Assembly (NCBI RefSeq): GCF_000278275.1
Contig: NZ_JH725147.1
Coordinates: 62,001-126,000 of the forward strand
Source: Bartonella tamiae Th239
Lineage (GTDB): Bacteria > Pseudomonadota > Alphaproteobacteria > Rhizobiales > Rhizobiaceae
Direction: 5' to 3'
DNA length: 64,000 nucleotides
The position numbers were made by a program, and so were the translations under genes. Positions 8,895-19,081 of this stretch are shown one piece after another; within the stretch, counting starts at the first letter, position 1; each line of letters begins with the position of its first letter. Below the pieces are notes generated by a model. That model ran no database searches. It saw only the letters and a program-made list of their open reading frames with translations, and was not told where the DNA came from.

Positions 8895-9831
8895 GATCGC
8901 TGTCCTCCAAAGCTTTTTCCGCCTCGTTTTCATCATGTTGTTTGACGCGTGTCGGTCCCATAAACAAAGCGTGAGCTGCTGCTCCTGCAATAGCAGCGCC
9001 AATAGCACCAAGCCCAAGATATTTGGAAACACCTTTCCATGTTTTAACGATCGGCGAAATACGCGGCTCTTCAGGTAAGTTTGAATAAATATTGGGTTGA
9101 TCCGCATGATGAAGAACATACATCACGTGTGTGCCACCAACGCCTTCAGGATCATAAAGTCCAGCATTTTCATAACCGCGATTGTTAAGATCAGCAATAC
9201 GATCTTTTGCATGTTCTTTCAAATCTGCTTTTGCACCGAACATAATCGCCTCAGTGGGACAAGATTTTGCACATGCAGGGATTTGACCAACAGCAATACG
9301 ATCTGAACATAAAGTGCATTTATAAGCTTTATGATCCTTTTTCGAAATACGCGGAATATTGAAAGGACATCCTTTCACGCAATATCCACAACCAATACAT
9401 TTATCGTGATCAAAATCGACGATCCCATTTGAATATTGCACGATGGCTCCTGGCGAAGGGCATGCAGTAAGACAGCCAGGTTCTGCGCAATGCATGCAAC
9501 CATCCTTACGGATAAGCCATTCAAATGTGTCAGTTTCAGGATTGACCCATTCGCTAAAACGCATAATTGTGAATGCTTCAGGAGTTAAATCATGCGGATT
9601 ATCATAAACACCGACATTGGTTTCAATTTCAGGACTGAGATCATTCCATTCTGAACACGCAGATTGACACGCTTTACAGCCAATACATCTTGAAACATCA
9701 ATGAGTTTAGCGACAGGTTCGAGTTGCCGCTTAGGCTCTGGCACAGTTGATGCAGAAGAACGAATATAGTCATCTGGACCAAATTGTTGAACAATCACAT
9801 CCTGTGTTGGAGGATTAATGTTAATATTCAT
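8884..9831 (-). CDS. formate dehydrogenase beta subunit, 4x[4Fe-4S] protein
   Basis: The 315-residue protein has sixteen cysteines in four ferredoxin-like clusters: C49-C59 (CIGCKACQSAC), C112-C124 (CMHCAEPGCLTAC), C145-C155 (CIGCGYCVKGC) and C172-C191 (CTLC then CAKSC). A C-terminal hydrophobic helix (about residues 272-292, GLGAIGAAIAGAAAHALFMG) anchors it on the periplasmic face. This is the FdnH/FdoH architecture, wiring the selenoenzyme to the cytochrome. The start codon overlaps the fdhA stop by four bases (ATGA). It should be exported as a passenger with the Tat-targeted alpha subunit. Confidence 0.93.
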   Translation of the reverse strand: MNININPPTQDVIVQQFGPDDYIRSSASTVPEPKRQLEPVAKLIDVSRCIGCKACQSACSEWNDLSPEIETNVGVYDNPHDLTPEAFTIMRFSEWVNPETDTFEWLIRKDGCMHCAEPGCLTACPSPGAIVQYSNGIVDFDHDKCIGCGYCVKGCPFNIPRISKKDHKAYKCTLCSDRIAVGQIPACAKSCPTEAIMFGAKADLKEHAKDRIADLNNRGYENAGLYDPEGVGGTHVMYVLHHADQPNIYSNLPEEPRISPIVKTWKGVSKYLGLGAIGAAIAGAAAHALFMGPTRVKQHDENEAEKALEDSDHEK

Positions 9832-12800
9832 GCTTCAGACCTCCCATCGGCATCAATAGGTGCCCTTGATTTTTCCATATTCACCAAAAAGGCTTTAAAT
9901 TCTGGTGTTTGAGAATTGGCATCGCCAACAAAAGGTGTCAAAGAATTAGGACCAAAACCTTTTTTGGCAGCGCCGACAAACCCCCAATGCAAAGGTATAC
10001 CTATGACATGAACGGATTTTCCATCACATATGAGCGGGCGAATACGTTTTGTTACAAGCGCTTTGGCATAAACTTCACCACGTTTATTCCAAACTTTAAC
10101 CCAATCTCCCTTCACAACACCTTTTTCTGCTGCCAATTCTTCAGAGATTTCAACAAAAAACTGAGGTTGAAGAGATGCATTAATGCGATTATTTTTCGTC
10201 CAATAATGGAAATGCTCTGTCAGACGATAAGAGGTTGCAGCAAATGGAAACTCTTCACTGTTTCCCATCTGCTTTAAATCTTCGTCAAAAACACGAGCAA
10301 CAGGGTTCCCACGAATATTTGGTGCAACAGGGTTAACAATGGGCGATTCAAACGGTTCATAGTGAACAGGAAATGGTCCGTCACGCAAGCCACCAAGCGA
10401 AAACAACCGTGCTGAACCTTCTGCGTTCATGATAAATGGACCAACATCTCGTGGATTTGAAGCGGGTGGAATGTCAGGCACATCAAAGCCTGTCCATTTT
10501 GTCCCGTCCCACTCGATAATTTTACGACTTGGGTCCCATGACTTACCGTCAATATCTGAAGACGCGCGATTATAAAGAATACGACGATTGGCAGGCCATG
10601 CAAATGTCCATTTAGGATAAAGTCCACTTTCATCATAATCTGTATTATCACGAAGAGCCATTATATTGCCCTCTTCCGTAAAACTTCCTGAATAAACCCA
10701 ACACCCTGCCGCAGTAGTCCCATCATTCCGCAATTCAGCAAAACCTGACAATTGTTTGCCTTTTTCAAGAATTTTTTTGGTCGGATCGTTTGGATCATAC
10801 ACATCTTCAAGAACATAGCCATTCATTTCTTTGGCAAGTTCTTCAGATAAAGGATTATTTTCATCCGCATATGGCCAATAAAGATTGACAATCGGATCAG
10901 GGTAAACACCGCCTTCTTCCTGATACAATTTTTTCAATCGTAACCAAATTTGAGCCATAATCCAAGTATCATATTTGGCTTCTCCCGGTAGGTTCTGACC
11001 TGGCCAATGCCATTGCAACCAACGCCCAGAATTAACAACTGCACCTTCATCTTCTGCGAATGAACTAGAAGGCAGTTGAAAAACTTCCGTTTGAATGTCT
11101 GCTGGATCAACATCGTTAAAATCACCATGATTTTCCCAAAAGCGCGCAGTTTCTGTCTCAATTGGATCCATCACAACAAGATATTTTAGTTTGCCTAAAG
11201 CACGTTGAACTTTTTTACGATTTGGAAACGCCAAGACAGGATTGAAACCTTGACAGAAATAGCCTGTCATTTTCCCATGATCCATAAGATCAAAAGCTTT
11301 GAGGATGTCATAATTGGCAATATCAAGCTTAGGCAAATAATCATAGGCCCAATCATTTTCCTTGGTCGCTGCATCACCCCACAAAGATTTCATTAAAGAA
11401 ATAAAAAATTTATCGTAATTTTGCCAATAGCTTACCTGATTGGGTCGCGTAGGTGCATATTTGCGTGTTAGAAAATAGGTTTTTAAATCTGTCTCATCCT
11501 CAAGTGGAATATTCATATATCCGGGAAGCAAATTTGACATCAGTCCAATATCTGTCAAACCTTGAATATTTGAATGACCACGAAGCGCATTCATACCACC
11601 ACCACGTACACCAATATTGCCAAGAATAAGTTGCAACATAGCCATGGTGCGAATATTTTGTGATCCTTTAGAATGTTGCGTCCAACCCAATGCATACATT
11701 GAGGTCATTGTTTTGGTTGGTGTTGAACATTCTGCAATCATCTCGCAAATTTTAAGGAATTTTTCCTTGGGCGTACCACAAATACGTTCAACAAATTCTG
11801 GTGTATAAGCACTGACGTGTTTTTTAAGCATTTGCCACACACAACGCGGATGCGTCAATGTTTCATCAGTTTTGGCAAAACCATCTTCACCCACTTCATA
11901 GGCCCATGATGAACGATCATAATCGCGTTTTTCTTCATCATAACCACTAAATAGGCCTTCGTTGAAATCAAATTCTTCCTTAACAATTAATCCAGCATTG
12001 GTAAAATGCTTCACATAGTCATGCTGAACCTTATCATTACTCATACAATAATGAATAACCCCTGATAAAAAGGCAATATCAGTTCCTTGGCGGATCGGCG
12101 CATAATAATCAGCAACGGATGCAGAACGCGTAAAACGCGGATCAACAACAATGAGCTTGGCACCGCGATTTTCTTTCGCATGCGTTACCCATTTAAAACC
12201 ACAAGGATGGGCTTCAGCAGCATTGCCGCCCATAATGATAACAAGATCAGTTGAACGGATATCCGTCCAAGCATTTGTCATTGCACCACGACCAAAAGTT
12301 GGGCCCAGACTGGACACCGTTGGGCCGTGTCAAACGCGCGCCTGATTATCAAATGCAAGCATTCCGCTTGAGCGCACAACCTTATATGTTACAAAAGCGG
12401 TTTCGTTTGTGGTGGCAGATGCGGCAAGGAACCCCGTCGTCAACCAACGATTAACGGTTTGTCCTTTTTGATTTTTTTCAACAAAATTCGCATCGCGATC
12501 ATCTTTCATGTAACGGGCGATTTTATCAAGCGCTTCATCCCATGTTGTGTCTTCAAAATGATCAGAACCCGGGCGGCGCACTTTTGGCTTGGTAATACGG
12601 CTCTTAGAATGAATCGTATCCAATAATGCTGCACCTTTCGGACACAAAGTTCCACGATTGGTCGGATGATCAACATCACCTTCTACGTGAACAACTTTGG
12701 CATTGCCTTCTTGCAGTGAACCTTTTGAATAAAGGATAATGCCACAAGCAACGGAACAATATGTACAGGTTTGGCGCGTTTGTGTCGTGGACGCAAGCTT

Positions 12801-12926
12801 AAATGGTCTAATTGCAGAGGCTGCTGCAGCTTCTGCTTGACTAAAACCAAGCGATCCGAGAGCGGTCGCACCAACACCCGCACCAGCACCCTTCAAAAAG
12901 GTACGACGCGAGATTTCAATATTCAT
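9828..12926 (-). CDS. formate dehydrogenase alpha subunit, selenocysteine-containing (in-frame UGA)
   Basis: Read through the UGA at 12330-12332, this is one 1032-residue protein of the FdnG/FdoG type. Order of features: a Tat signal SRRTFLKG (residues 6-13); a [4Fe-4S] site C54, C57, C61, C95; the Mo/W-bis-MGD domains; and Sec at residue 199 in the family context NQARV-U-HGPTV. The frame is the same on both sides of the UGA, and homology continues without a gap. It oxidises formate to CO2 in the periplasm and passes electrons to the beta subunit. The ATG follows GAGGAA. A SECIS-like hairpin sits just after the UGA, and the selA, selB, selC, selD and fdhE genes are nearby. An automatic caller that does not know Sec would split it into two genes. 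Confidence 0.95.
12301..12332 (-). promoter_or_regulatory. bacterial SECIS element within fdhA
   Basis: Immediately after the UGA the mRNA can form a hairpin: GG, a bulged U at position 17 counted from the U of UGA, then GUCC, the loop AGUCU, then GGGC and CC. The distance, the bulged U17 and the AGUCU loop agree with the SelB-binding hairpin known from E. coli fdnG/fdhF. This should recruit SelB with Sec-tRNA and decide for Sec insertion over termination. Seen by eye, not folded by program. Confidence 0.8.
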
Positions 12927-13341
12927 CGAAAATTCCTCAATATATACATGTCTTATTTGCCTTAGAATAGAAGCTTTCTAATCTTATGTCAAAGACATTG
13001 GCGCTAACAAACGCAAAAACCTGCTCAATTTGTTTTAAAAAATGTTATCTTGCACATCAATTTAAATTCCCCATGAGGATGGAAAACCCAAAAAAAAGTG
13101 AAATAAAGCAAACACGCATTATAGTTACTGATTAATACATGAATAAATATTATACTTATTCATATTATGTCAAAAAACAGACACGTCAACGTGAAAATTT
13201 TGCCAACTAAAGACTCTTTTGAAAAGATGCACACCAAAAATCAATATTGACATTCATCGTGAACGGATTGATCGTACATTGATCATCGTCATAAATAGCG
13301 TATGATTTCTTTATATTCATTTTTATTTAAAAAAAGGACAT
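12927..13341. other. divergent promoter region between fdhA and selD
   Basis: This 415-base region should hold the promoters of the fdh operon (leftward) and of selD (rightward). I see a perfect 10-base palindrome TCAATATTGA at 13241-13250 and a repeated ATTGATC at about 13268 and 13280, near selD. None fits an FNR/FixK box (TTGAT-N4-ATCAA). No gene or RNA is recognised. Confidence 0.4.
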
Positions 13342-14388
13342 ATGATGACACCCATCCGTTTGACAAGTCTTGCCCACGGTGGGGGTTGCGGTTGTAAGCT
13401 TGCGCCCTCCATTTTGCAAAAAATGCTCAAAAACCAACCGAGCTTCGGACCTTTTGAGCATTTGCTCGTGGGGACAGATACCAATGACGATGCCGCAGTT
13501 TATGCGCTCGATGATGAAACATGCATTATTGCAACAACTGATTTTTTTATGCCTATGGTGGATAATGCCAAAACGTTTGGTCAAATTGCTGCAACCAACG
13601 CTATTTCTGATATTTATGCAATGGGTGGAAAACCAATTATGGCGCTGGCCATTTTGGGTATGCCGATTGATAAATTAGACCCTTTAATTGTCGCTGATAT
13701 TTTAGCAGGTGGACGTGAAAAAGCTGCTGAAGCAGGCATTGCTGTGGCTGGTGGTCACTCTATTGATTGCCCAGAACCTGTTTACGGACTCGCTGTCATA
13801 GGTATATGCAAAAAAAGCCAACTACGCCGTAATAACCAAGCGAAGATCGGTGACAAATTGGTATTATTAAAAGCTTTAGGTGTTGGAATATATTCATCTG
13901 CATTTAAAAAGGATGCTTTATCTGAAAATGCCTATCAAGAAATGATAAAATCAATGACACAGCTCAATAAAATTGGAACTGAGCTTGGCAACCAATCTGA
14001 TGTTCACGCATTAACAGATGTTACAGGTTTTGGAATTTTAGGTCATAGTTTAGAAATGGCAGAGGGTTCAGGCGTTGAAATTCAATTAAATTTTTCAAAA
14101 TTACCTTTTTTATCTCAAGCACAAATATTGGCACAAAAAGGTTTTGTAACGGGTGCCTCACATCGCAATTGGGACAGTTATGGTCATAAAATAATTTTGC
14201 CAGAAAAATTGGAAGACTTTCAGCGTCATCTCTTAACAGATCCTCAAACATCTGGTGGCTTATTAATATCTGTGAGCGCAAAAAAAGCGGATGAGTTGGT
14301 TCAAAAAGCTCAAAACGAAGGTTATAACCATGCAAAAATTATTGGTGAGGTTCATGAAGGATCCTACAGAGTTCGTATAAACGAATGA
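13342..14388 (+). CDS. selD: selenide, water dikinase
   Basis: The 348-residue protein makes selenophosphate from selenide and ATP, the selenium donor for SelA. The N-terminal GGGCGCK has catalytic Cys16 and Lys19, so it is a cysteine form and does not itself need Sec. Further family segments are GTDTNDDAAVYAL, ATTDFFMPMVD, NAISDIYAMGG, AGGHSID and DVTGFGILGH. ATG at 13342, with a second ATG right after, follows AAAAAGGAC. It is divergent from fdhA and separate from selAB. No selenouridine synthase gene (mnmH) is in the window, so the local use of its product is selenocysteine. Confidence 0.96.
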   Translation: MMTPIRLTSLAHGGGCGCKLAPSILQKMLKNQPSFGPFEHLLVGTDTNDDAAVYALDDETCIIATTDFFMPMVDNAKTFGQIAATNAISDIYAMGGKPIMALAILGMPIDKLDPLIVADILAGGREKAAEAGIAVAGGHSIDCPEPVYGLAVIGICKKSQLRRNNQAKIGDKLVLLKALGVGIYSSAFKKDALSENAYQEMIKSMTQLNKIGTELGNQSDVHALTDVTGFGILGHSLEMAEGSGVEIQLNFSKLPFLSQAQILAQKGFVTGASHRNWDSYGHKIILPEKLEDFQRHLLTDPQTSGGLLISVSAKKADELVQKAQNEGYNHAKIIGEVHEGSYRVRINE

Positions 14389-14828
14389 TATAATACTATG
14401 TTTGCTGTTGATACATGCCTGACCCCTTTTTTTAAGACTGTTCAATCTAGTCATGATTTTTTTGAAATGATGGCTAATATTAAAAAAAATACTGTCAATG
14501 ACATCTTTAATGAGAAAATTGTCGGTATTTATTTAATAAAATTGTGAAAAAAAACTTTTTTTACATAATTTTTCTTTTTTTTTTAAAAAAATGCTTGGCA
14601 TTTTATACGAACATCGTTAGGTTCAAATTTATCAGCAGATATGTTGCGGAGCATCGCGAGCAATCGTTTTCCAACTGCTGTTTGAGATTTTCAGAAAAAT
14701 TGATTAGAGCTTGATTGACTTTCAGGACATATAATCAAATTGGATATCGGTCATAAGCCGCTTTATCCTATGTTGAAAATACAAGATTTATACACCAACA
14801 AATGATAAGGCATCCAAAAGAGATTATT
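14389..14828. other. intergenic region between selD and the DUF4167 gene
   Basis: A 440-base stretch with long A and T runs around 14550-14590. A 49-codon frame at 14398-14547 (+) has no ribosome site and no recognisable homology. A 34-codon open stretch on the minus strand (14583 to about 14690) reads like protein (AVGKRLLAMLRNIS) but has no start. They may be decayed gene fragments; I do not call them. Confidence 0.35.
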
Positions 14829-15515
14829 ATGAGGCCACAGCAAAATAGGCGCATGCGCGGACGCAATAACAATAATGGAAACAATAACAATCGGCGCGGT
14901 CCAAATCCACTCTCTCGAAATTATGAAAGCAATGGACCTGATGTTAAAATACGCGGAAACGCACAGCATATTGCTGATAAATATGCCGCTTTAGCACGAG
15001 ATGCTCAAGCCTCAGGTGATAGAGTTATTGCAGAAAACTATCTGCAACATGCTGAACATTACACACGTATAATTTTAGCTGCACAAGCACAAATGCCACA
15101 AACACCTCCACGTGAAGAAACATTGGAGGATGAAAATGATGACAATACACGGATTGATCACGCAGGTGAAAATGATCATAATGACTCAAATGCTGAGAGT
15201 TCACAAAGTTTAGACAATAGTCCTCAGCCAAAAATTGAAGAGGTTCGTGCTGAAGTTGCTTTATCTGAGAATGATGATATCGCTGAAAAAAGAGAACCTG
15301 TAAAACGTCAGCGTCGTGCACCTCGTCGCAAAACTTCACAATTGTCGGAAAATGACCATCAAGAAGATGAAAAAATCGAAACTGTTTCCCAAGCAGAACA
15401 CAATGCGTCTGAAGACATCTCACAAAGTGGCGATACTCTTGTAGAAGAAGAGAAAAAACCTCGTCGTCGGCGTGTTGTCAAAACAAAGGTACAAAAAGCC
15501 GAAGAAGAAGTTTAA
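14829..15515 (+). CDS. DUF4167 domain protein, RNA-binding-like basic/acidic protein
   Basis: The 228-residue protein has an N-terminal DUF4167 domain, with a basic Asn/Arg-rich tract (RGRNNNNGNNNNRRG) and then DVKIRGNAQHIADKYAALARDAQASGD, GLU-rich linkers, and a basic C-terminal tail (RRAPRRK, KKPRRRRVVK). The family is found throughout Hyphomicrobiales, usually near prfA/prmC; its function is unknown, though the composition suggests nucleic acid binding. The ATG at 14829 fits the family start MRPQQ and follows AAGAGA; an upstream in-frame ATG adds nine residues without homology. Here the usual prfA/prmC neighbours are absent. Confidence 0.82.
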   Translation: MRPQQNRRMRGRNNNNGNNNNRRGPNPLSRNYESNGPDVKIRGNAQHIADKYAALARDAQASGDRVIAENYLQHAEHYTRIILAAQAQMPQTPPREETLEDENDDNTRIDHAGENDHNDSNAESSQSLDNSPQPKIEEVRAEVALSENDDIAEKREPVKRQRRAPRRKTSQLSENDHQEDEKIETVSQAEHNASEDISQSGDTLVEEEKKPRRRRVVKTKVQKAEEEV

Positions 15516-16251
15516 ATAAGTATAATCTTTTTATAAGAATGAAATTTTCAAAAACGATTTTTAATCTTTGCAAACCTCTTATTGGCTTTGAGCAGGACAA
15601 ACTCTCTTGACATCTTGCGCATTTAAAAAAAATAATTGTGGTCACATAAGTTTTATATATTAAATCTTGACCAAATCTATCAACTTATATAAATTTTTAG
15701 CAATATTTATAGAGTGGTTGGCTATGTCATTTTTTTTAAGCTTTTATCTCTTTGTATTTATTATTCTGGTGCAAAAGAGAATAAGAGTTCAAATTTTATG
15801 AAGCAATGGACAAAAGACTTTGAAAGCCTTTTGGGCTCATAACAAACCCGTTTGCATGATTGTTGATGCACATGAACGTCTTGAAGACAAGAATGCAAAT
15901 ATTATGACCTTATGGATGAAATCCCATAAAGATACGCTTCAAAAGAAAATTTTATCAATAATTTATATTGCAAATGACGAAAAAGAATTTGAAAAATTTC
16001 ATATAAAATACAAAAAGTGAAAAAACATTTCCATACCTAATGACAGTGGTTCAATCTTTAAAAAATACGAAAGAAATCGCCAATTCAAATATTATCGTTC
16101 ATGACTAAACCATAAGACTTAATTTTAAGATTGTTTCCTTTAGTCTTTATTAAATGAAGTGTTTATCACATCATTATTATCATCAAACGTATCTCAAGAT
16201 TATAATGGCGCTGAGCGTATATATAAGCCAGGCGGCATGACTCTATAATAA
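15516..16251. other. gene-poor stretch with a possible decayed small gene
   Basis: This stretch holds no recognised gene. Between about 15799 and 16020 (+) there are two overlapping frames, MKQWTKDFESLLGS and, one base shifted, KAFWAHNKPVCMIVDAHERLEDKNAN to FHIKYKK. Together they look like a short coding sequence broken by a frameshift. I cannot assign a family. A short hydrophobic frame (MSFFLSFYLFVFIILVQK) lies just before at 15724. Likely gene remains next to the IS insertion. Confidence 0.35.
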
Positions 16252-16259
16252 AAATTTAT
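16252..16259. repeat. 8-bp target-site duplication, left copy
   Basis: AAATTTAT directly abuts the left terminal repeat of the IS element, and the same eight bases follow its right end at 16968-16975. This indicates a recent, undecayed insertion. Confidence 0.9.
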
Positions 16260-16967
16260 GGGGCTGTCCTAGATAATTGCTATGAACTATCTCTTACTAA
16301 TTGTTTTAAAAGGGAAAATTGAACTTTTGGGTCACTGTTGTTAAAACGCCATTCACATTCTTTCAAAAATAGATAAAAATGTTCTCGAGGAATACCATTA
16401 AATTTACGTAAATGGCGCTTAGCTTGGTTCCAAAAATTCTCAATTCCATTGATATGATTGTGCTTATCTGCAAATAATTTGCTATGATTAATACGATAAT
16501 GAGTAAACTCACTGACGTCAAGAACATCATAACTGCGATAAGTATCGGTATAAACTATGCTATCAGGTTTGACATGCTCCTTAATAATAGGAACTAAGGT
16601 GACGGCTCGAGTATTGGGAACTAAAACCGTATAAAACTTGCCATCACGCTTTAAAAGCCCAAATACTGGTACTTTTCCCAAAGCTCCTCGTCCACGCTTC
16701 CCCTTGCGCCTTCCTCCAAAATAAGATTCGTCAGCTTCAACTTCACCTTCAAACATTTCCAAATGATCACTATGAAGATAAATCAGACAACGAAGGCGAT
16801 GAAAATAATAAGCAGCCGTTGTTTTGTTAACACCAACTAAGGCAGCTGCCGTTCTCGCTGTTGAACCAGCTATAAATAATTCTATAAGCTTGCATTGCTT
16901 ATACCAACTTAAACGACTTTTTCTCATGGGCTAACCTTAGATAATTTACGTTATCTAGGACAGCCCC
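16260..16967 (-). mobile_element. complete IS1595-family insertion sequence (708 bp)
   Basis: Both ends carry the identical 17-bp inverted repeat GGGGCTGTCCTAGATAA (16260-16276 and, reversed, 16951-16967). The element is flanked by the 8-bp direct repeat AAATTTAT. It contains one intact transposase gene on the minus strand and nothing else, the usual layout of small IS1595-type elements, which make 8-bp duplications. It inserted 43 bp from the 3' end of selC, so it may influence or insulate transcription leaving the selAB-selC operon. Confidence 0.93.
16280..16927 (-). CDS. IS1595-family transposase (ISXO2-like)
   Basis: The 215-residue protein has an N-terminal helix-turn-helix-like part (STARTAAALVGVNKTTAAYYFHRL) and an ISXO2/DDE-N domain. 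Its catalytic positions appear to be VEADESYFGGRRKG (Asp), YTDTYRSY (Asp) and HINGIENFWNQAKRHLRKFNG (the N/E-rich third motif). The frame is intact from ATG to stop, and the element has perfect ends, so it is probably active or was until recently. Confidence 0.93.
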   Translation of the reverse strand: MRKSRLSWYKQCKLIELFIAGSTARTAAALVGVNKTTAAYYFHRLRCLIYLHSDHLEMFEGEVEADESYFGGRRKGKRGRGALGKVPVFGLLKRDGKFYTVLVPNTRAVTLVPIIKEHVKPDSIVYTDTYRSYDVLDVSEFTHYRINHSKLFADKHNHINGIENFWNQAKRHLRKFNGIPREHFYLFLKECEWRFNNSDPKVQFSLLKQLVRDSS

Positions 16968-16975
16968 AAATTTAT
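16968..16975. repeat. 8-bp target-site duplication, right copy
   Basis: AAATTTAT immediately right of the IS1595-type element repeats the left flank exactly. Confidence 0.9.
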
Positions 16976-17010
16976 AGTTCTCGTATAAACACCCGTTAAG
17001 CGGATCAATA

Positions 17011-17106
17011 TGGCGGAAGAGCATGGGAGTCGAACCCACCAAAGACCGTCTCACGGCCCCTTACGGCTTTGAAGGCCGCACTCATCACCGGATGAAAAGC
17101 CCTTCC
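17011..17106 (-). tRNA. selC: selenocysteine tRNA (anticodon UCA)
   Basis: The 96-base minus-strand sequence has every mark of tRNA-Sec. It has an 8-bp acceptor stem (GGAAGGGC/GCTCTTCC) with discriminator G and encoded CCA, and a long D stem (TTCATC/GATGAG) with a four-base loop CGGT. The anticodon stem CGGC/GCCG holds the loop CTTCAAA (anticodon TCA), the variable arm is six bp (GGCCGT/ACGGTC), and the T-arm is GTGGG-TTCGACT-CCCAT. It reads UGA for Sec in fdhA. It lies 37 nt after selB on the same strand, probably in the same transcript. Confidence 0.95.
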
Positions 17107-17143
17107 AACTTTGTTATGGTATTTTTTATAACAATCTGCAAGT

Positions 17144-19072
17144 TTAATGATCGTTAAAAAGATTAAAACGATGCGGATTAAGACGACGTCGATCACCTTT
17201 ACGAATGGTAACACCGTGTCGATCAAAAAATTCCAAAAGTAAAATTGCGATCTTACGACCATTATGAAGCGCATCGCGTAAATCGGCAGCAGTAAAAAAA
17301 CCATTAGATTGAGTAAGCTGAATAGTATGCATTTGACGAACAATCTCATGCAGAACCTCACGTGGAAAAAAGTAATCTTGCGCCACTTCATAAACACGCC
17401 CCATACGTGAAGCAGATTTTAAAATTTGACGCATATCATTTTCATCAATTGACAATAAAGTCGCAAAATCACGCGTACGGCTTGGTCGAAAGCGATCTTC
17501 ACCCACTAAATTAGTATGAACATATTGAAAAATTTTCTCGTCTTCATCGCTCAGTTTTGCCTCATGACTGGATAGACCAATCCATGCACCTTGTATTTTT
17601 AAGACTTGGGCCTCAATTTCCGTTTGGAGAAAAGCACGAAAAAAGGGCATTTTTATTTCTGGAGCAATATCACGGCGTAGTTTTTCAAGTCCAATACCAA
17701 AAAGATCAGGGGTGTTGTCATGAAAATCTTTTAAATACTCTAAAATTTTATGCTTTAATATATTTTGATGTGTTTGCGTCATGACAAAACGCTCACGTCC
17801 AAAATGAAAACTGCAAAACGCTTCTGAAGAAAGAACAGTCTTAGCCTCATCTTCAGTTAAGTTACGCGCACGGCAAAATGGAATCCATTCAATGCCAAAT
17901 GGGAACACTTTAAGAAGATCATTTAACGCGGTTCTGTCATCTTTTTGTTCCATTGCTTTTAAAACAGCGAGCCGCTCAGGCGTTTTACGTTTTCTCGCTG
18001 GTGCAAAAGGATCAAGAATCTCACCTCCACCGATAGTGCGGCTTGCGCTCGTATCACGTATGATAAAACGATCACCAACAACAGCAATAACAGGTTTATC
18101 CGTTACAATCTGACAATAGGCTTTTTCACCGGCTGTAACACTGTCTTTATCCAAAAAAACAAGACGTGCGCTGATGTCTTGTGCATTATGATGAAAATGA
18201 ACAGGAAACCATTGCGTTAAAGGTTTTTTTTCTGTTTCGACGATTCTCACAGACCCATCAAAACGCATTGTTGGATGATCAAGAAAGGGATCAAGAACAA
18301 CCATACCACGCTTTATTGATGTTTTATCAACCCGTTCACCAACAAGATTTAAAGCGGCTCGATCACCTGACTGCGCTTGTTGTGCGTTTTCATCTTGCAC
18401 ATGAATAGAACGCAATCGTATGGGCATATGGATAGGCCCGACAATCAACTTATCATTCTCAAATGCTTGTCCTGAAATGACCCGACCTGTTACAATGGTG
18501 CCAGCGCCCGCAAGCGTAAAAATACGATCAATAACATGTCGAAATCGACCCGTGACCTTAAGATTTGGCTTCTCTATTGCCGCCTTTTCAATCACGGCAC
18601 GCAGCTTAGCAATTCCCATTCCTGTTTTTGAAGAAACCGCTATCATTGGCGCATCTTGTAAAAATGTATTATGAAGAAACACTTTCACATCTTGCCTTAA
18701 TGCATTTAAGCGTTTTTCATCAACCAAATCACTACGCGTTAAGACAACAATACCATGGTGAATATTAAGAAGTTTTAAAATCTCAAAATGTTCACGCGTT
18801 TGTGGCATAATCCCATCATCTGCAGCAATAACAAGCATAGCAAAATCAATACTGCCAGCACCGCTTACCATTGTATGAATAAGCTTTTCATGACCTGGAA
18901 CATCAACAAAACCGATGCGTTGACCACTTTCTAAAGTTTGATAAGCAAAACCTAATTCAATAGTAATGCCCCGTTGCTTTTCTTCAAGCAAACGATCGGT
19001 ATCAACACCGGTTAAAGCACGAATGAGGGTGGTTTTACCATGGTCAATATGACCAGCTGTTCCTATTATCAT
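17144..19072 (-). CDS. selB: selenocysteine-specific translation elongation factor
   Basis: The 642-residue protein starts [22 protein letters not shown] (P-loop), with switch region RGITIELGF and [12 protein letters not shown]; the nucleotide specificity motif is TRSD instead of the common NKxD/TKxD. EF-Tu-like beta domains follow, and the C-terminal half holds the winged-helix domains that bind the SECIS hairpin, ending [23 protein letters not shown]. It carries Sec-tRNA to the ribosome. Start codon lies 9 nt downstream of selA, so the two are co-transcribed and probably coupled; selC follows. Confidence 0.96.
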   Translation of the reverse strand: MIIGTAGHIDHGKTTLIRALTGVDTDRLLEEKQRGITIELGFAYQTLESGQRIGFVDVPGHEKLIHTMVSGAGSIDFAMLVIAADDGIMPQTREHFEILKLLNIHHGIVVLTRSDLVDEKRLNALRQDVKVFLHNTFLQDAPMIAVSSKTGMGIAKLRAVIEKAAIEKPNLKVTGRFRHVIDRIFTLAGAGTIVTGRVISGQAFENDKLIVGPIHMPIRLRSIHVQDENAQQAQSGDRAALNLVGERVDKTSIKRGMVVLDPFLDHPTMRFDGSVRIVETEKKPLTQWFPVHFHHNAQDISARLVFLDKDSVTAGEKAYCQIVTDKPVIAVVGDRFIIRDTSASRTIGGGEILDPFAPARKRKTPERLAVLKAMEQKDDRTALNDLLKVFPFGIEWIPFCRARNLTEDEAKTVLSSEAFCSFHFGRERFVMTQTHQNILKHKILEYLKDFHDNTPDLFGIGLEKLRRDIAPEIKMPFFRAFLQTEIEAQVLKIQGAWIGLSSHEAKLSDEDEKIFQYVHTNLVGEDRFRPSRTRDFATLLSIDENDMRQILKSASRMGRVYEVAQDYFFPREVLHEIVRQMHTIQLTQSNGFFTAADLRDALHNGRKIAILLLEFFDRHGVTIRKGDRRRLNPHRFNLFNDH

Positions 19073-19081
19073 TTTTTTTAT

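Noticed and set aside
12962-12981. Possible Irr box upstream of fdhA (TTAGAA and TTCTAA halves)
   Set aside because: The half-sites are separated by eight bases and not three, so it does not fit the ICE consensus.
14398-14547. Small 49-codon open frame after selD
   Set aside because: No ribosome site, no recognisable family and very AT-rich sequence; chance frame is likely.
14583-14690. Short protein-like stretch AVGKRLLAMLRNIS on the minus strand
   Set aside because: It has no start codon and a stop directly upstream; at best a fragment of an unknown gene.
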